NCBI RefSeq assembly: GCF_030124375.1
Contig: NZ_JASKLS010000003.1
Location: 355,337-419,336, forward strand
DNA: 64,000 nt
Reading direction: 5' to 3'
From: Sinorhizobium sp. 6-70
GTDB taxonomy: Bacteria; Pseudomonadota; Alphaproteobacteria; Rhizobiales; Rhizobiaceae
In this document: positions 18,545-26,959 of the stretch, piece after piece
Numbering within the stretch: position 1 is the first letter of the stretch
Layout: each line of letters begins with the position of its first letter
Notes under the pieces: model-generated
The model's database searches: none
The model's input: only the letters and a program-made list of their open reading frames with translations
Told to the model about the DNA's origin: nothing
Translations under genes and position numbers: made by a program

Positions 18545-19606
18545 ATGGCGTCGGTCAGTTTCAAGAACGTCTCGAAGAAGTTCGGCGAATTCGTCGCGAT
18601 CACGGATTTCAACCTTGAGATCAGGGACAAGGAATTCCTCGTCCTCCTCGGCCCTTCCGGCTGCGGCAAGACGACGACCATGCGCATGGTTGCGGGGCTC
18701 GAGGAGGCGACGTCCGGCGATATCTACATCGACGCGGACCGCATTAATGGCGTGCTGCCCAAATATCGTGACGTGGCGATGGTCTTTCAGTCCTATGCGC
18801 TCTATCCGCATCTGACTGTCGAGCAGAATATCGGCTATCCCCTGAAAATCCGCAAAGTGCCGCCGGCCGAAAGCAAGCAGCGGATTGTCGACGTGGCGCG
18901 GCGCGTGGAGCTCGACAGCCTGTTGTCCCGTCTTCCGAGGGAGCTCTCGGGCGGCCAGCGACAGCGCGTGGCGCTCGCCCGCGCCATCGTGCGCACGCCG
19001 CGTGTCTTCCTGATGGACGAGCCGCTCTCCAATCTCGACGCCAAGCTGCGCACCCAGATGCGCTCGGAGCTGAAGCACCTGCAGCATGAACTCAAGGTCA
19101 CGACGATCTATGTCACCCATGACCAGATAGAGGCGATGACGCTTGCCGATCGCGTCGCGGTGATGAACAAGGGTGTGATCGAGCAGCTCGGCACGCCGAG
19201 GGAAATCTACAACGATCCGCGCACGCTTTTCGTGGCCGGTTTCATCGGTTCGCCTTCGATGAACCTCATTCCGGGGGAAGTGCGGGATGGCGTGTTCGCG
19301 AGTGCTGGTCTCAGGGTCGGTGGGCTCGGCCGGGTCAGCATTTCCCGCGCCGTTCTCGGCATCCGTCCGGAGGACGTCCACGCCGCCCGCGTAGACGACC
19401 CCGACGTCAATTTGGTCGCGCCGATCTATTCGGTCGAACTCACCGGCGACAGTACGCTCGTCAGCCTGCGGCTCGGCGCACAACTGATGACCTTGCGGGC
19501 CGACAAGAATTTCGCCGGCCAGATCGACCAGCGGATCGGCGTCAAGGTTGCGGTGGATCGCGTGTTCCTGTTCGACGGGGAGACACAAGCCCGTGTCGAT
19601 GTCTGA
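18545..19606 (+). CDS. Sugar ABC transporter ATP-binding protein (UgpC/MalK type)
   Basis: A 353-residue ATPase with Walker A GPSGCGKTT, the Q-loop MVFQSYALYPHL, signature LSGGQRQRVALARA, Walker B VFLMDEPLSNLD, the H-loop YVTHDQIEAM and a C-terminal regulatory domain. It energises the permeases encoded just upstream. The last 8 bases overlap the start of the SUMF1-like gene, so that gene is part of this operon. Confidence 0.93.
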   Translation: MASVSFKNVSKKFGEFVAITDFNLEIRDKEFLVLLGPSGCGKTTTMRMVAGLEEATSGDIYIDADRINGVLPKYRDVAMVFQSYALYPHLTVEQNIGYPLKIRKVPPAESKQRIVDVARRVELDSLLSRLPRELSGGQRQRVALARAIVRTPRVFLMDEPLSNLDAKLRTQMRSELKHLQHELKVTTIYVTHDQIEAMTLADRVAVMNKGVIEQLGTPREIYNDPRTLFVAGFIGSPSMNLIPGEVRDGVFASAGLRVGGLGRVSISRAVLGIRPEDVHAARVDDPDVNLVAPIYSVELTGDSTLVSLRLGAQLMTLRADKNFAGQIDQRIGVKVAVDRVFLFDGETQARVDV

Positions 19607-20363
19607 CCTTTGCGCAGCGGCGATCCTCATTGCTCTCACATCTCACGCGGCTGCCGGCGATACCGGACCGATCGCCGACAATCCGCTGATCGACATCCCC
19701 GCCGGTCCGTTTGTCTTCGGCCGCGATGATGGTCCCGAAAACGAGCGCCCGCGCCGCGTGCTCGACGGACAATCCTTCGCCATCAACCGCACCGAGATCA
19801 CGAACCACCAATATCGCCGTTTCGTCGAGGCAACCGGTCATCGCGCGGCGTTCTATGCAAATCACCCTGCGCTCGGCCTGGATGATCGGCCGGTGGTCGG
19901 CGTCAGCTGGGGAGATGCGGTGGCCTTTTGCCGTCACTACGGCCTGTCGCTGCCGTCGGAGCAGCAATATGAGAGGGCCGCGCGAGGCTCGAATGGGGCC
20001 GCGTTTCCTTGGGGCGAGCACGGCGGCAAGATCGTGCCGGCGAATTTTGGCACGGACAGCTGCTGTTCCGGCGACGCGCGTGACGGCTACCCGATGACTG
20101 CGCCGGCCGACGCCTTTGCCGAGGGCGCGAGCGGGGAAGGCGTCCTCAATCTCGTTGGCAACGTCTGGGAATGGACGAGCGACCTCTACGCGCCTTACGA
20201 GGGCCAGGCTGCGGCGGAGAGCGCCGGGCGATACCGCGTGCTTCGCGGCGGCTCCTGGAACAGCGATCCGAGCCACCTTACCACGACCTATCGTCTCGCA
20301 TATGATCCGGAATTCCGTTTTGCAGCCAATGGCGGCTTCCGATGCGTTCGCTCCGAACCTTGA
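19599..20363 (+). CDS. Exported SUMF1/FGE-sulfatase-domain protein lacking the catalytic cysteines
   Basis: A 254-residue protein starting MSDLCAAAILIALTSHAAAG, a short signal peptide. A formylglycine-generating-enzyme-like domain fills the rest: IDIPAGPFVFG, then INRTEITNHQYRRFVEA, then VVGVSWGDAVAFC, then NLVGNVWEWTSD, then VLRGGSWNSDPSHLTT. True oxygen-dependent FGEs carry two active-site cysteines in the RGGS...R segment. Here it reads SWNSDPSHLTTTYR, without cysteine, so sulfatase activation is unlikely. The start overlaps the ATPase gene by 8 bases, and the end overlaps the next gene by 22. Such domains can act as binding or scaffold modules in the periplasm; the role here is unknown. 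Confidence 0.85.
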   Translation: MSDLCAAAILIALTSHAAAGDTGPIADNPLIDIPAGPFVFGRDDGPENERPRRVLDGQSFAINRTEITNHQYRRFVEATGHRAAFYANHPALGLDDRPVVGVSWGDAVAFCRHYGLSLPSEQQYERAARGSNGAAFPWGEHGGKIVPANFGTDSCCSGDARDGYPMTAPADAFAEGASGEGVLNLVGNVWEWTSDLYAPYEGQAAAESAGRYRVLRGGSWNSDPSHLTTTYRLAYDPEFRFAANGGFRCVRSEP

Positions 20364-21349
20364 TCATCGCCACCGGTCTTCTGTTCCTCGCAGATGGCGC
20401 TGCCGCCGACCCGGTGGCCGCTCCCGGCTACCGGCTGGAAACCGTCAGCAAACCGGGTGCGGCCTTCTCCGGCCTTTCGCGTGACGGGGAGGCGCTGCTC
20501 ATCACCGATCTTGCCAGCGGCCGGCTCTTCCGGCGCGAGGCAGACGGTGAGCTTGTCGCCTTCGGCCCGGTGTTTCCTCACGGCCTCGACGTCATTGGCG
20601 ACCCGACCGGGCCCTATCGCGTCGTGCGCGTTGGCGATGCTTCTGTCGCGGCTCAAGGGTGGACGCCGGTCGATGCCGGCGAAGGCCCGCTTGACCATGC
20701 CCTCGTGGCGGTCGGCGACGACGGCAACACCCGTGTGATCAGCAGCGATTTCTGGAATCCGTTCGACTTCGCCGTCGCCAATGGAACCTATTACGTGATC
20801 GACTCCGCACGAAACAGTGTCGAGCGCATTGAGGCGGACGGTCGCAAGCAAACGATCATGACCTTTCGCCGCATGAAGCAGGAAACGACGGCGCTGCGAC
20901 AACTTTCGCCGACGGAGTTCACCGAAGAGGGCGGTTACGAAGTCGACGCGGTCCCGACTGGCATCGCCCTTCGCGACGGGCGCATCCATGTCGCGTTGTT
21001 CGGCGGATTTCCTTTCCTCGACGGTGCTGGAAAGATCGTTTCAGCTCCAGAGACGGGCGGAACTGCGCCGCCGCGGGCCGATGTCGATGGTCTGAACGCG
21101 CCGGTCGCGATCGCCTTCGACGCGGACGGCGGGATGCTCGTACTCGAGCATGGTCGCTACGACCAGAAGGAAGGTTTTCTGAAGGGCAGCGGCCGATTGC
21201 TCAAAATCGATAAGACGACGGGTGCCCGGCAGGTGGTTCTCGATCGGCTGACACGGCCGGTCGCCGTCCTCGTATGGGACGAACGGCGGCTCGTCGTTTC
21301 CGAACTCGCCGGCAATCTCCATTTCCTGACACGGGAACCGACACCGTGA
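20342..21349 (+). CDS. Exported ScyD/ScyE-like beta-propeller protein
   Basis: A 335-residue protein with a signal peptide (MRSLRTLIIATGLLFLADGA, cleavage near residue 22) and repeated propeller-blade-like strands (GLSRDGEALLITDLASGRLF; PVAIAFDADGGMLVLEHG; RPVAVLVWDERRLVVSELAG). It resembles ScyD/ScyE and NHL/SMP-30-type repeat proteins. It overlaps the SUMF1-like gene by 22 bases and ends the operon, so a periplasmic role tied to the imported sugar is likely but unspecified. Confidence 0.82.
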   Translation: MRSLRTLIIATGLLFLADGAAADPVAAPGYRLETVSKPGAAFSGLSRDGEALLITDLASGRLFRREADGELVAFGPVFPHGLDVIGDPTGPYRVVRVGDASVAAQGWTPVDAGEGPLDHALVAVGDDGNTRVISSDFWNPFDFAVANGTYYVIDSARNSVERIEADGRKQTIMTFRRMKQETTALRQLSPTEFTEEGGYEVDAVPTGIALRDGRIHVALFGGFPFLDGAGKIVSAPETGGTAPPRADVDGLNAPVAIAFDADGGMLVLEHGRYDQKEGFLKGSGRLLKIDKTTGARQVVLDRLTRPVAVLVWDERRLVVSELAGNLHFLTREPTP

Positions 21350-21362
21350 CGTTATCGAGCGT

Positions 21363-22145
21363 TCAGGCCTTTCTTGCCTGATCGGCGGTCAGCGCCTGCT
21401 CGCGCGTGCCGGAGACGATGATCTCCAGCACTTCGTGCTCGTCGGTGTTCTTGATGTAGCGGTCGCCGACATATTCGCCGCGCTTCAGCACCATGACGCG
21501 ATCACCGACGGCGAAGATATCGACGAGGCGGTGCGAGATGATGATCTGGGCGACGCCTTGCCGCTTGAGTTCCAGCATGGTTTCGAGGAGCCGCTCGGTC
21601 GCCATCACCGAGAGGTTTGCTGTCGGTTCGTCGAGTATTACCACGCGCGGCTCGAACGAGATTGCACGGGCGATCGCCACCGATTGCTGGCGGCCACCCG
21701 ACAGGCTCTCGACTTTCTGGTAGACCGAGTTCACATCCACCTTGAGGCGCTTCAACACGCTATCGGCTTCCGCATACATGCGCCGCCGGTCGACGAAGAA
21801 GCCGCGGCGCGGCCAGCGGCCGAGAAAGATGTTCTGGCCGACGTCCATGTTTCCGCAAAGGGCGAAGTCCTGATAGATCATCTCGATGCCCGCCGCGCGG
21901 CTTTCATGCGGGCTCTTGAAGTATACCGGCTGTCCGGCAACGAAGATCTCGCCGGCGTCGCGCTGGTAGGCGCCGGTCATGATCTTCATCAGCGTCGACT
22001 TGCCGGCCGAGTTGTCGCCGACGAGGCCGAGGATTTCGCCAGGGTAGAGCACGAGGTCGACGCTGCGGAGCGCCTGCACCGCCCCGAAGGCCTTTTCGAT
22101 GCCGCGCATCTCTACGATCGGGGCACTTGCGGGGCTATCTGGCAT
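21363..22145 (-). CDS. Ribose/fructose-type ABC transporter ATP-binding protein (single ABC domain, FrcA-like)
   Basis: A 260-residue ATPase with Walker A GDNSAGKST (Asn-Ser instead of Gly-Ala, as in FrcA-type proteins), signature LSGGRQQSVAIARA and Walker B VVILDEPTANL. It has only one nucleotide-binding domain, unlike RbsA, which has two (about 500 residues). The ATG at 22145 overlaps the permease gene by 11 bases; an in-frame N-terminal extension to 22301 is discarded. It works with the fused permease and the binding protein encoded upstream. Confidence 0.92.
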   Translation of the reverse strand: MPDSPASAPIVEMRGIEKAFGAVQALRSVDLVLYPGEILGLVGDNSAGKSTLMKIMTGAYQRDAGEIFVAGQPVYFKSPHESRAAGIEMIYQDFALCGNMDVGQNIFLGRWPRRGFFVDRRRMYAEADSVLKRLKVDVNSVYQKVESLSGGRQQSVAIARAISFEPRVVILDEPTANLSVMATERLLETMLELKRQGVAQIIISHRLVDIFAVGDRVMVLKRGEYVGDRYIKNTDEHEVLEIIVSGTREQALTADQARKA

Positions 22146-24390
22146 GGCTTGTCTCCGGGGCTCGCTGGCGGACTCTACGCTCGCGCAACCGGCCAAACAG
22201 ATTGGCCTGGCGAACCCAGATGTCGACCAGCACCGCGACGATGAGGATGCCGCCGATGAAGACGTTGATCCAGTGCTGCGGCATGCTGAAGCCCTGCACA
22301 TTCAGCTGCAACAGCGCCCGAACGAGCGTAATGACGCCAGCGCCGGCAAGCGCTCCGATCATCGTGCCGTAGCCGCCGAAGATTGAACCGCCACCGATGA
22401 TGACCGCGGCGATCGCGTCGAGCTCGCGGAACTGGCCGGCCACCGGGTTGAAGCTGCGGAAATAGGCGACGTTGATGATCCCGGCCATGGTCGCGCAGAG
22501 AGCCGCCAATAGCAGCGAGAGGAAGCGCACGCGGTTGGTGTTGATGCCGGCATAGGCCGCGGCGCGGACGTTGCCACCGGTGGCGTAGACCTTCTGGCCG
22601 AACGGCGTATAGGCAAGGACGATACCGGCGACGAGCGCAACGAGGAGCATCCAGATCGTCTGCACGCTCACGACCTGGGCGACGGCGCGCGAGAGTCCGT
22701 CCGGCAACACGATATCCATGTGGAGGAGGATGTCGTTCACCTTGCGGCCGATGAGGTTGTAGCCTTCGGGCCAGCCGGTCAGTTGCTGGCCGGCGACGAA
22801 CCAGGCGGCCAGGCCGCGGGCGATGTAGAACATGCCGAGCGTGGCAATGAAGGCCGGCAGCTTGAAGCCGACGGTGACGACGGCATTGACGAGGCCGGCA
22901 GCCATCCCCGCCATGAGCCCCATCGTAACAGCCGTGAAGGGATCGGCGCCCAGCACCTTCAGAAAATAGGCCGCCGTGCTGCCGGCGAGCGCGAGCACGG
23001 CGCCGACGGAAAGATCGATATCGCCGGCGGCGATGACATAGACGAGCCCGACCGTGATCAGTGCCAGCTCGGTATAGTTGAGCAGGATCGCGAAGGTGTT
23101 GGAGAGGTTCCACCAGTAGTCGGGGCGCAGGGCAAGGCCCGTCAGCCACAGGAGTACGGCGAGGGTGATGGCGAGCGCATCGCGGCGGGAGAAGAACCGG
23201 CCGAACGCCGTCGCCGACACGTCGATGTCCGTCGCCATCGCGCCCTTGGTCTGGACGCCCTCCAATGCCACGCCGCCAATCTCGTAGGCCGGCGGCGGTG
23301 GCTGGCCGCGCAGCCACGCCCAGAAGCGGGCCGCCAGCTGACGACGAATGAGATGCGGCTCGATCAGCACGGCGATGACGAGGAGGAGGCCGAGGAACAC
23401 AAGGACGGCGCCCGCCGGCAAGGTGTATCGGGCGTTGACGGCGATGCTCTCGCCGTCGATCACGACGGTGCGCGTGATCGACCAGCCCTCGCGCAGCACC
23501 TTGTCGATCAGGACGACAACGGCGGTGCCGAGGCAGGAGCCGATCACACGGCCGCGGCCGCCAAGGATCGACGCCCCACCGATAATGACGGAGGCGATGA
23601 CAGTAAGCTCCCAGGTAACGCCGTAGAGGGGAGTCACGCCCTTGTCCTGGGCGGCCGACAGGAGTGCCGCAAGGGTCGCCGAGAGCGATGAGATCAGATA
23701 GGCGCGGATCCGCACCCAGTTCGTCGGGATGCCGGCATAGATCGCCGCCTGCTCATTGCCTCCCGTGGCGAAGGTCTCGTAGCCCCAGCGGGTCTTGGCG
23801 AGCACGAAGGCCCCGATAGTGGCGACGACAGCGAAGATGACGATCTGGTTGTTGAAGCCGAGGGCATTGCTCTCACCAAGGTGGAAGAAGAGCTGGTAAT
23901 CCTTTGCTTTTCCTGAATAATAGATCGCCTGGCCGTGCGTAAGCGCGAGCACGAAGCCGCGGCCGATGAAAAGCATCGTCAATGTGGCGATGAATGCCGG
24001 CACCTTCAGGAGTGTGACGAGTGTGCCGTTGACGAGACCGATCAGGGTGCCGAGGAGCACGCAGAGGATGACCGAGGTCGCGATATCGAGATCAAGGAAG
24101 CTCGGCGCGAACAGCCGGGCAAAAATCACGGCAATCAGCCCGTATGTCGAGCCGACAGAAAGGTCGAGATCCTTGTTGGCGATGACGAAGGTCATGCCGA
24201 CGGCAATGATCCCGACGCGGGACGTGTCACGCAAAAGCGCGTGAAGGGCCCCTGTCGAACCGAAGAAGGCCGGATTGACAAGCGCCCCAGCGAAATAGAG
24301 CAGAGCGAGGAAGATCAGGAGGCCGGCCTCCCAACCGCCGACAAGCTGCGGTGGAGCACGGCCGAGCGATGTCGTCGTCGTGAGCGCCAT
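22135..24390 (-). CDS. Fused double permease of a ribose-type ABC transporter (two RbsC-like halves)
   Basis: A 751-residue polypeptide with two complete RbsC/BPD_transp_2 domains. The first half carries ANKDLDLSVGSTYGL (residues 71-85) and the second AAGDIDLSVGAVLAL (near 455-470), the same conserved motif of this permease family. A hydrophilic linker of about 60 residues with a proline-rich run (RGQPPPPAYEIGG) joins the halves. Each half has about eight to ten hydrophobic segments. Usual RbsC is about 320 residues and homodimerises, so here the dimer is encoded as one chain. No internal stop or frameshift is present. The start at 24390 (MALTTTTSLG) is preferred over 24462. Confidence 0.92.
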   Translation of the reverse strand: MALTTTTSLGRAPPQLVGGWEAGLLIFLALLYFAGALVNPAFFGSTGALHALLRDTSRVGIIAVGMTFVIANKDLDLSVGSTYGLIAVIFARLFAPSFLDLDIATSVILCVLLGTLIGLVNGTLVTLLKVPAFIATLTMLFIGRGFVLALTHGQAIYYSGKAKDYQLFFHLGESNALGFNNQIVIFAVVATIGAFVLAKTRWGYETFATGGNEQAAIYAGIPTNWVRIRAYLISSLSATLAALLSAAQDKGVTPLYGVTWELTVIASVIIGGASILGGRGRVIGSCLGTAVVVLIDKVLREGWSITRTVVIDGESIAVNARYTLPAGAVLVFLGLLLVIAVLIEPHLIRRQLAARFWAWLRGQPPPPAYEIGGVALEGVQTKGAMATDIDVSATAFGRFFSRRDALAITLAVLLWLTGLALRPDYWWNLSNTFAILLNYTELALITVGLVYVIAAGDIDLSVGAVLALAGSTAAYFLKVLGADPFTAVTMGLMAGMAAGLVNAVVTVGFKLPAFIATLGMFYIARGLAAWFVAGQQLTGWPEGYNLIGRKVNDILLHMDIVLPDGLSRAVAQVVSVQTIWMLLVALVAGIVLAYTPFGQKVYATGGNVRAAAYAGINTNRVRFLSLLLAALCATMAGIINVAYFRSFNPVAGQFRELDAIAAVIIGGGSIFGGYGTMIGALAGAGVITLVRALLQLNVQGFSMPQHWINVFIGGILIVAVLVDIWVRQANLFGRLRERRVRQRAPETSHAR

Positions 24391-24421
24391 AGAGTTCCTA
24401 CCGTTCGGTCCTTGCCAACGG

Positions 24422-24448
24422 AGGCGGGAGAGGCACGCCCTCCCGCCT
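24422..24448 (-). terminator. Intra-operon hairpin before the fused permease
   Basis: A perfect 9-bp stem (AGGCGGGAG / CTCCCGCCT, 9-base loop) lies between the binding-protein gene (ends 24573) and the permease start (24390). It occupies the same operon position as the hairpins in the other two sugar systems of this window. Confidence 0.55.
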
Positions 24449-24462
24449 ATGCTTGAATGCAC

Positions 24463-24565
24463 CTACAGCCCGCGCGCCTAATCAGACGCGAGAAAAGATT
24501 GCTGTAGCACTTTGAAACGCCGCATGTTTTTACCCTTAGATCCGACTCGATTTGAGGACATGCAG
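24463..24565 (+). repeat. Dispersed intergenic palindromic repeat, copy 1
   Basis: About 103 bp made of two inverted repeats: CTACAGC...GCTGTAGCAC, followed by GCATGTTTTT...GAGGACATGC. A second copy of the same layout occurs in reverse orientation at 57625-57724, sharing CTACAGC, GCTGTAGCAC, GCATG...TTTT and the closing CATGCAG. I regard it as a short nonautonomous or structural repeat of rhizobial genomes. Confidence 0.7.
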
Positions 24566-24572
24566 TACGAAC

Positions 24573-25655
24573 TCAGTTCTCGAAGCGCTTGCCGACCTTG
24601 GCGACCGTATCCTTCGTCACGAGCTGCGCGCGCGTGTCGAGATTGGCGGCCGAGATGCCACGGTCGATCTGCAGGTAGAGCTGCATCACCGGCCAGAAGC
24701 CCTGCAGGAACGGTTGCTGCCCGAGCGAGCCGGTCAGGTTGCCGGCAGCGATGCCTTCCTGCTGGGCCGGCCCGAGGTCGAAACCATAGGCGCAGAACTT
24801 GTTCGTCCACCCCTTCTGTTCAACGGCCTTGACCAGCGGCGGCGTGAAGACGTTGTTGGCGGTAAAGGCGCCGACCACGTCCCCGCGCGACTCGAACAGC
24901 GACACGAGCGCGTTGACCGGATCGTTCGGGTTCGTGTCGATGCCGACGTTTTCCGGACCCGCATCGACCTTGAAGGCATCAAGCTTGCCGGCATCCTTCA
25001 GCGTCTTGACGATTGCGTTGAAGGCGGCGGTAACGCGGTTGTTGACCTCGATGTTGCCCATCGCCGTCGACGACGGCAGCAGGATCGAGCCCGAAGTGGC
25101 CCCGCTTGCGAGAACGCATTTGGCGAGCGCCTCACCGCCGATCGCCGCAGCCGAAGCGTCCTGGCCGGTATGGCTGATGCTGCTGCGGTTAAGGATCGCC
25201 CCGTCGAAGGAATTGGTCGTGGCGACCGGAATGCCGGAGGCCTCGGCGGCTTTGACGATGTCGTTGTATGCCCCGGACTGCGGCGTCGTCATGATGATCC
25301 CGTCGATCGTCGGATCCTGCACGATCTGGTTCAGGATCTCGATCTCGCGGGCGGGATCGTCCACCGGCGATTCCGAGCCGAGCAGCAGGATGTTGGCGCC
25401 GATCATGTTGCCGGCGACCTTGGCCCCCACATAGACCGGATCGAAGAAGCCGTTGCCGGCCGTGTGGGTCACGATAGCAAAAGTGAGATGGCCATCGGCC
25501 GAATGGAAGTTCTTCGTTTCGGGTGCTTCCTTGGCGGCTTCATCGAAGTTGTAGCCGCCGACTGCCTTTTCGACACTGCCGGATTGGGCAAAGCTGTTCT
25601 GCGCGCAAAGAGATAACGCCGCGACCGATGCCGCGTACAATAAAACTCGCCTCAT
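24573..25655 (-). CDS. Periplasmic sugar-binding protein (RbsB/FrcB type)
   Basis: A 360-residue periplasmic binding protein of family 4 (type I fold). Signal peptide at residues 1-23 (VLLYAASVAALSLCAQNSFA). Core motifs include GAKVAGNMIGANILLLGSES, EILNQIVQDPTIDGIIMTTP and FDLGPAQQEGIAAGNLTGSLGQQP. The first gene of the minus-strand operon binding protein - fused permease - ATPase. The ligand is a pentose, hexose or polyol by family, not resolved here. Confidence 0.92.
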   Translation of the reverse strand: MRRVLLYAASVAALSLCAQNSFAQSGSVEKAVGGYNFDEAAKEAPETKNFHSADGHLTFAIVTHTAGNGFFDPVYVGAKVAGNMIGANILLLGSESPVDDPAREIEILNQIVQDPTIDGIIMTTPQSGAYNDIVKAAEASGIPVATTNSFDGAILNRSSISHTGQDASAAAIGGEALAKCVLASGATSGSILLPSSTAMGNIEVNNRVTAAFNAIVKTLKDAGKLDAFKVDAGPENVGIDTNPNDPVNALVSLFESRGDVVGAFTANNVFTPPLVKAVEQKGWTNKFCAYGFDLGPAQQEGIAAGNLTGSLGQQPFLQGFWPVMQLYLQIDRGISAANLDTRAQLVTKDTVAKVGKRFEN

Positions 25656-25845
25656 GTTGGTCCTCCCTTATGGTCAAGGGTCGGAAGCCGTTCGGGCGGA
25701 TGTAACGAGAGGGTCCGAAAAGCTTCCTCCCATTTGCCAAGGTGCTAATATTCTGCGCATTCTGGTAGAAGTAAATGGGGCCTCACCGTATTGGTGAACT
25801 TGTTGCACTTCGAAGCACCCTAAAAGGCTTAGGACCGTAATGTGC

Positions 25846-25892
25846 GCGGCCGACGCCGAGGGAGCAATCGCTCCTTGACCAGCGTCGGCCGC
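25846..25892 (-). terminator. Long hairpin downstream of the amidohydrolase gene
   Basis: GCGGCCGACGC (25846-25856) pairs with GCGTCGGCCGC (25882-25892), and an inner GGAGC/GCTCC stem with loop AATC sits between them. It begins 12 bases past the end of the minus-strand amidohydrolase gene and probably ends that operon. Confidence 0.65.
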
Positions 25893-25903
25893 GTCCCCCG
25901 AAG

Positions 25904-26920
25904 TCAGTGCGCCGACAACCCGAAGAGCGCCTCAGCATTGCGGAAGCAGATCTTTTCGAGATCCTCTTTGGGCAGGTCGAGGCTGTTCAGGATCGCCAGC
26001 GTATCGCGGATATAGCCAGGCCCTCTTTCCGGATCGAAAGGAGAGTCGGACGCAAAGAGGATGCGGTCGCTGCCGTAGAATTCGAGGCCGCAGAGTGTCG
26101 CGGCGCGCGAGCCGAAAACGGCGGTATCGGCGTAGAAATCCTTGAAATAGTCCAGCGGGCGCTTCTTCAGCCGCTTGAGCACCAGCGACAGATCCTCGTC
26201 GGAGGTCCGCTTGCCGAGTTGATCCCAACCGGGGCCGACACGCCCTTCGAAATAGGGGACCATCGCCCCCATGTGATGGGCGAGCACCTTGAGCGTCGGA
26301 AGCCGGTCCATGAAGCCGGAAAAGACGAGGCGGGCCATGGCAGCACTGGTCTCATATGGCCAGCCGAAGGTCCACCAGATCTCGTATTTCGATTTGTCCT
26401 CCGTCGCGTAGTCCGGCATGGACGAGTTCCGTGACGGGTGCAGCAGCACCGGCTTACCGTGGCGTGCAGCGGCTTCGAAGATCGGGAAGAAGCGCTCCTC
26501 GTCGAGCGGCGCACCGTTGACGTTGGTGTGGATCTGCAGGCCGTTTGCGCCGAGTTCGGTGAAGGCGCGCTCGGCTTCCCTGACCGCCGCTTCGGGAGCG
26601 TTCATCGGCAGTGCGGCGACGAAGCCGGCGAACCGCTGCGGGTGTTTCTCGACGAGCTCCGCCAGGCCATCGTTGCCGAGCTTGGCAAACTCCGTCGACA
26701 GTTCCGGACCGCCCATGGCCTCGAGCGGCGGCATCCCGAGTGAGAGGATCTGCGAATAGTCCCTGAACTCGTCCATGACGCGGAAGCGAGCTTCCAGGTC
26801 GTAGATGCAGGGAATGCCCTGCATTCTGCGGCCGATATCCTTGCCGGCCCCGTCGAGCTCTTGGATCCGTTGCCACAGCGCCTTCGGGAAAAAGTGATTG
26901 AACGCATCGATATAGTGCAT
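25904..26920 (-). CDS. Amidohydrolase-family protein (ACMSD-type decarboxylase/hydrolase superfamily)
   Basis: A 338-residue TIM-barrel protein of the amidohydrolase_2 (ACMSD) type. Later ligand-like residues are present: VLLHPSRNS, LAHHMGAMVPYFEGR and FASDSPFDPERG. The N-terminal HxH metal motif is changed: IDAFNHFFPKALW keeps only the second histidine. Members include ACMSD, gamma-resorcylate decarboxylase and related aromatic-acid decarboxylases. It is the last gene of a three-gene minus operon with a class II aldolase homolog (39-base gap) and a Pht5-like protein, so a role in aromatic acid breakdown is likely. The reaction is not readable. Confidence 0.88.
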   Translation of the reverse strand: MHYIDAFNHFFPKALWQRIQELDGAGKDIGRRMQGIPCIYDLEARFRVMDEFRDYSQILSLGMPPLEAMGGPELSTEFAKLGNDGLAELVEKHPQRFAGFVAALPMNAPEAAVREAERAFTELGANGLQIHTNVNGAPLDEERFFPIFEAAARHGKPVLLHPSRNSSMPDYATEDKSKYEIWWTFGWPYETSAAMARLVFSGFMDRLPTLKVLAHHMGAMVPYFEGRVGPGWDQLGKRTSDEDLSLVLKRLKKRPLDYFKDFYADTAVFGSRAATLCGLEFYGSDRILFASDSPFDPERGPGYIRDTLAILNSLDLPKEDLEKICFRNAEALFGLSAH

Positions 26921-26959
26921 CGTCTTCCTCTTGGTGCGATTTGGTTGTTGTGCCGATGG

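Noticed and set aside
19599..20363. True sulfatase-activating formylglycine-generating enzyme
   Set aside because: The active-site cysteines are absent and there is no sulfatase gene in the window.
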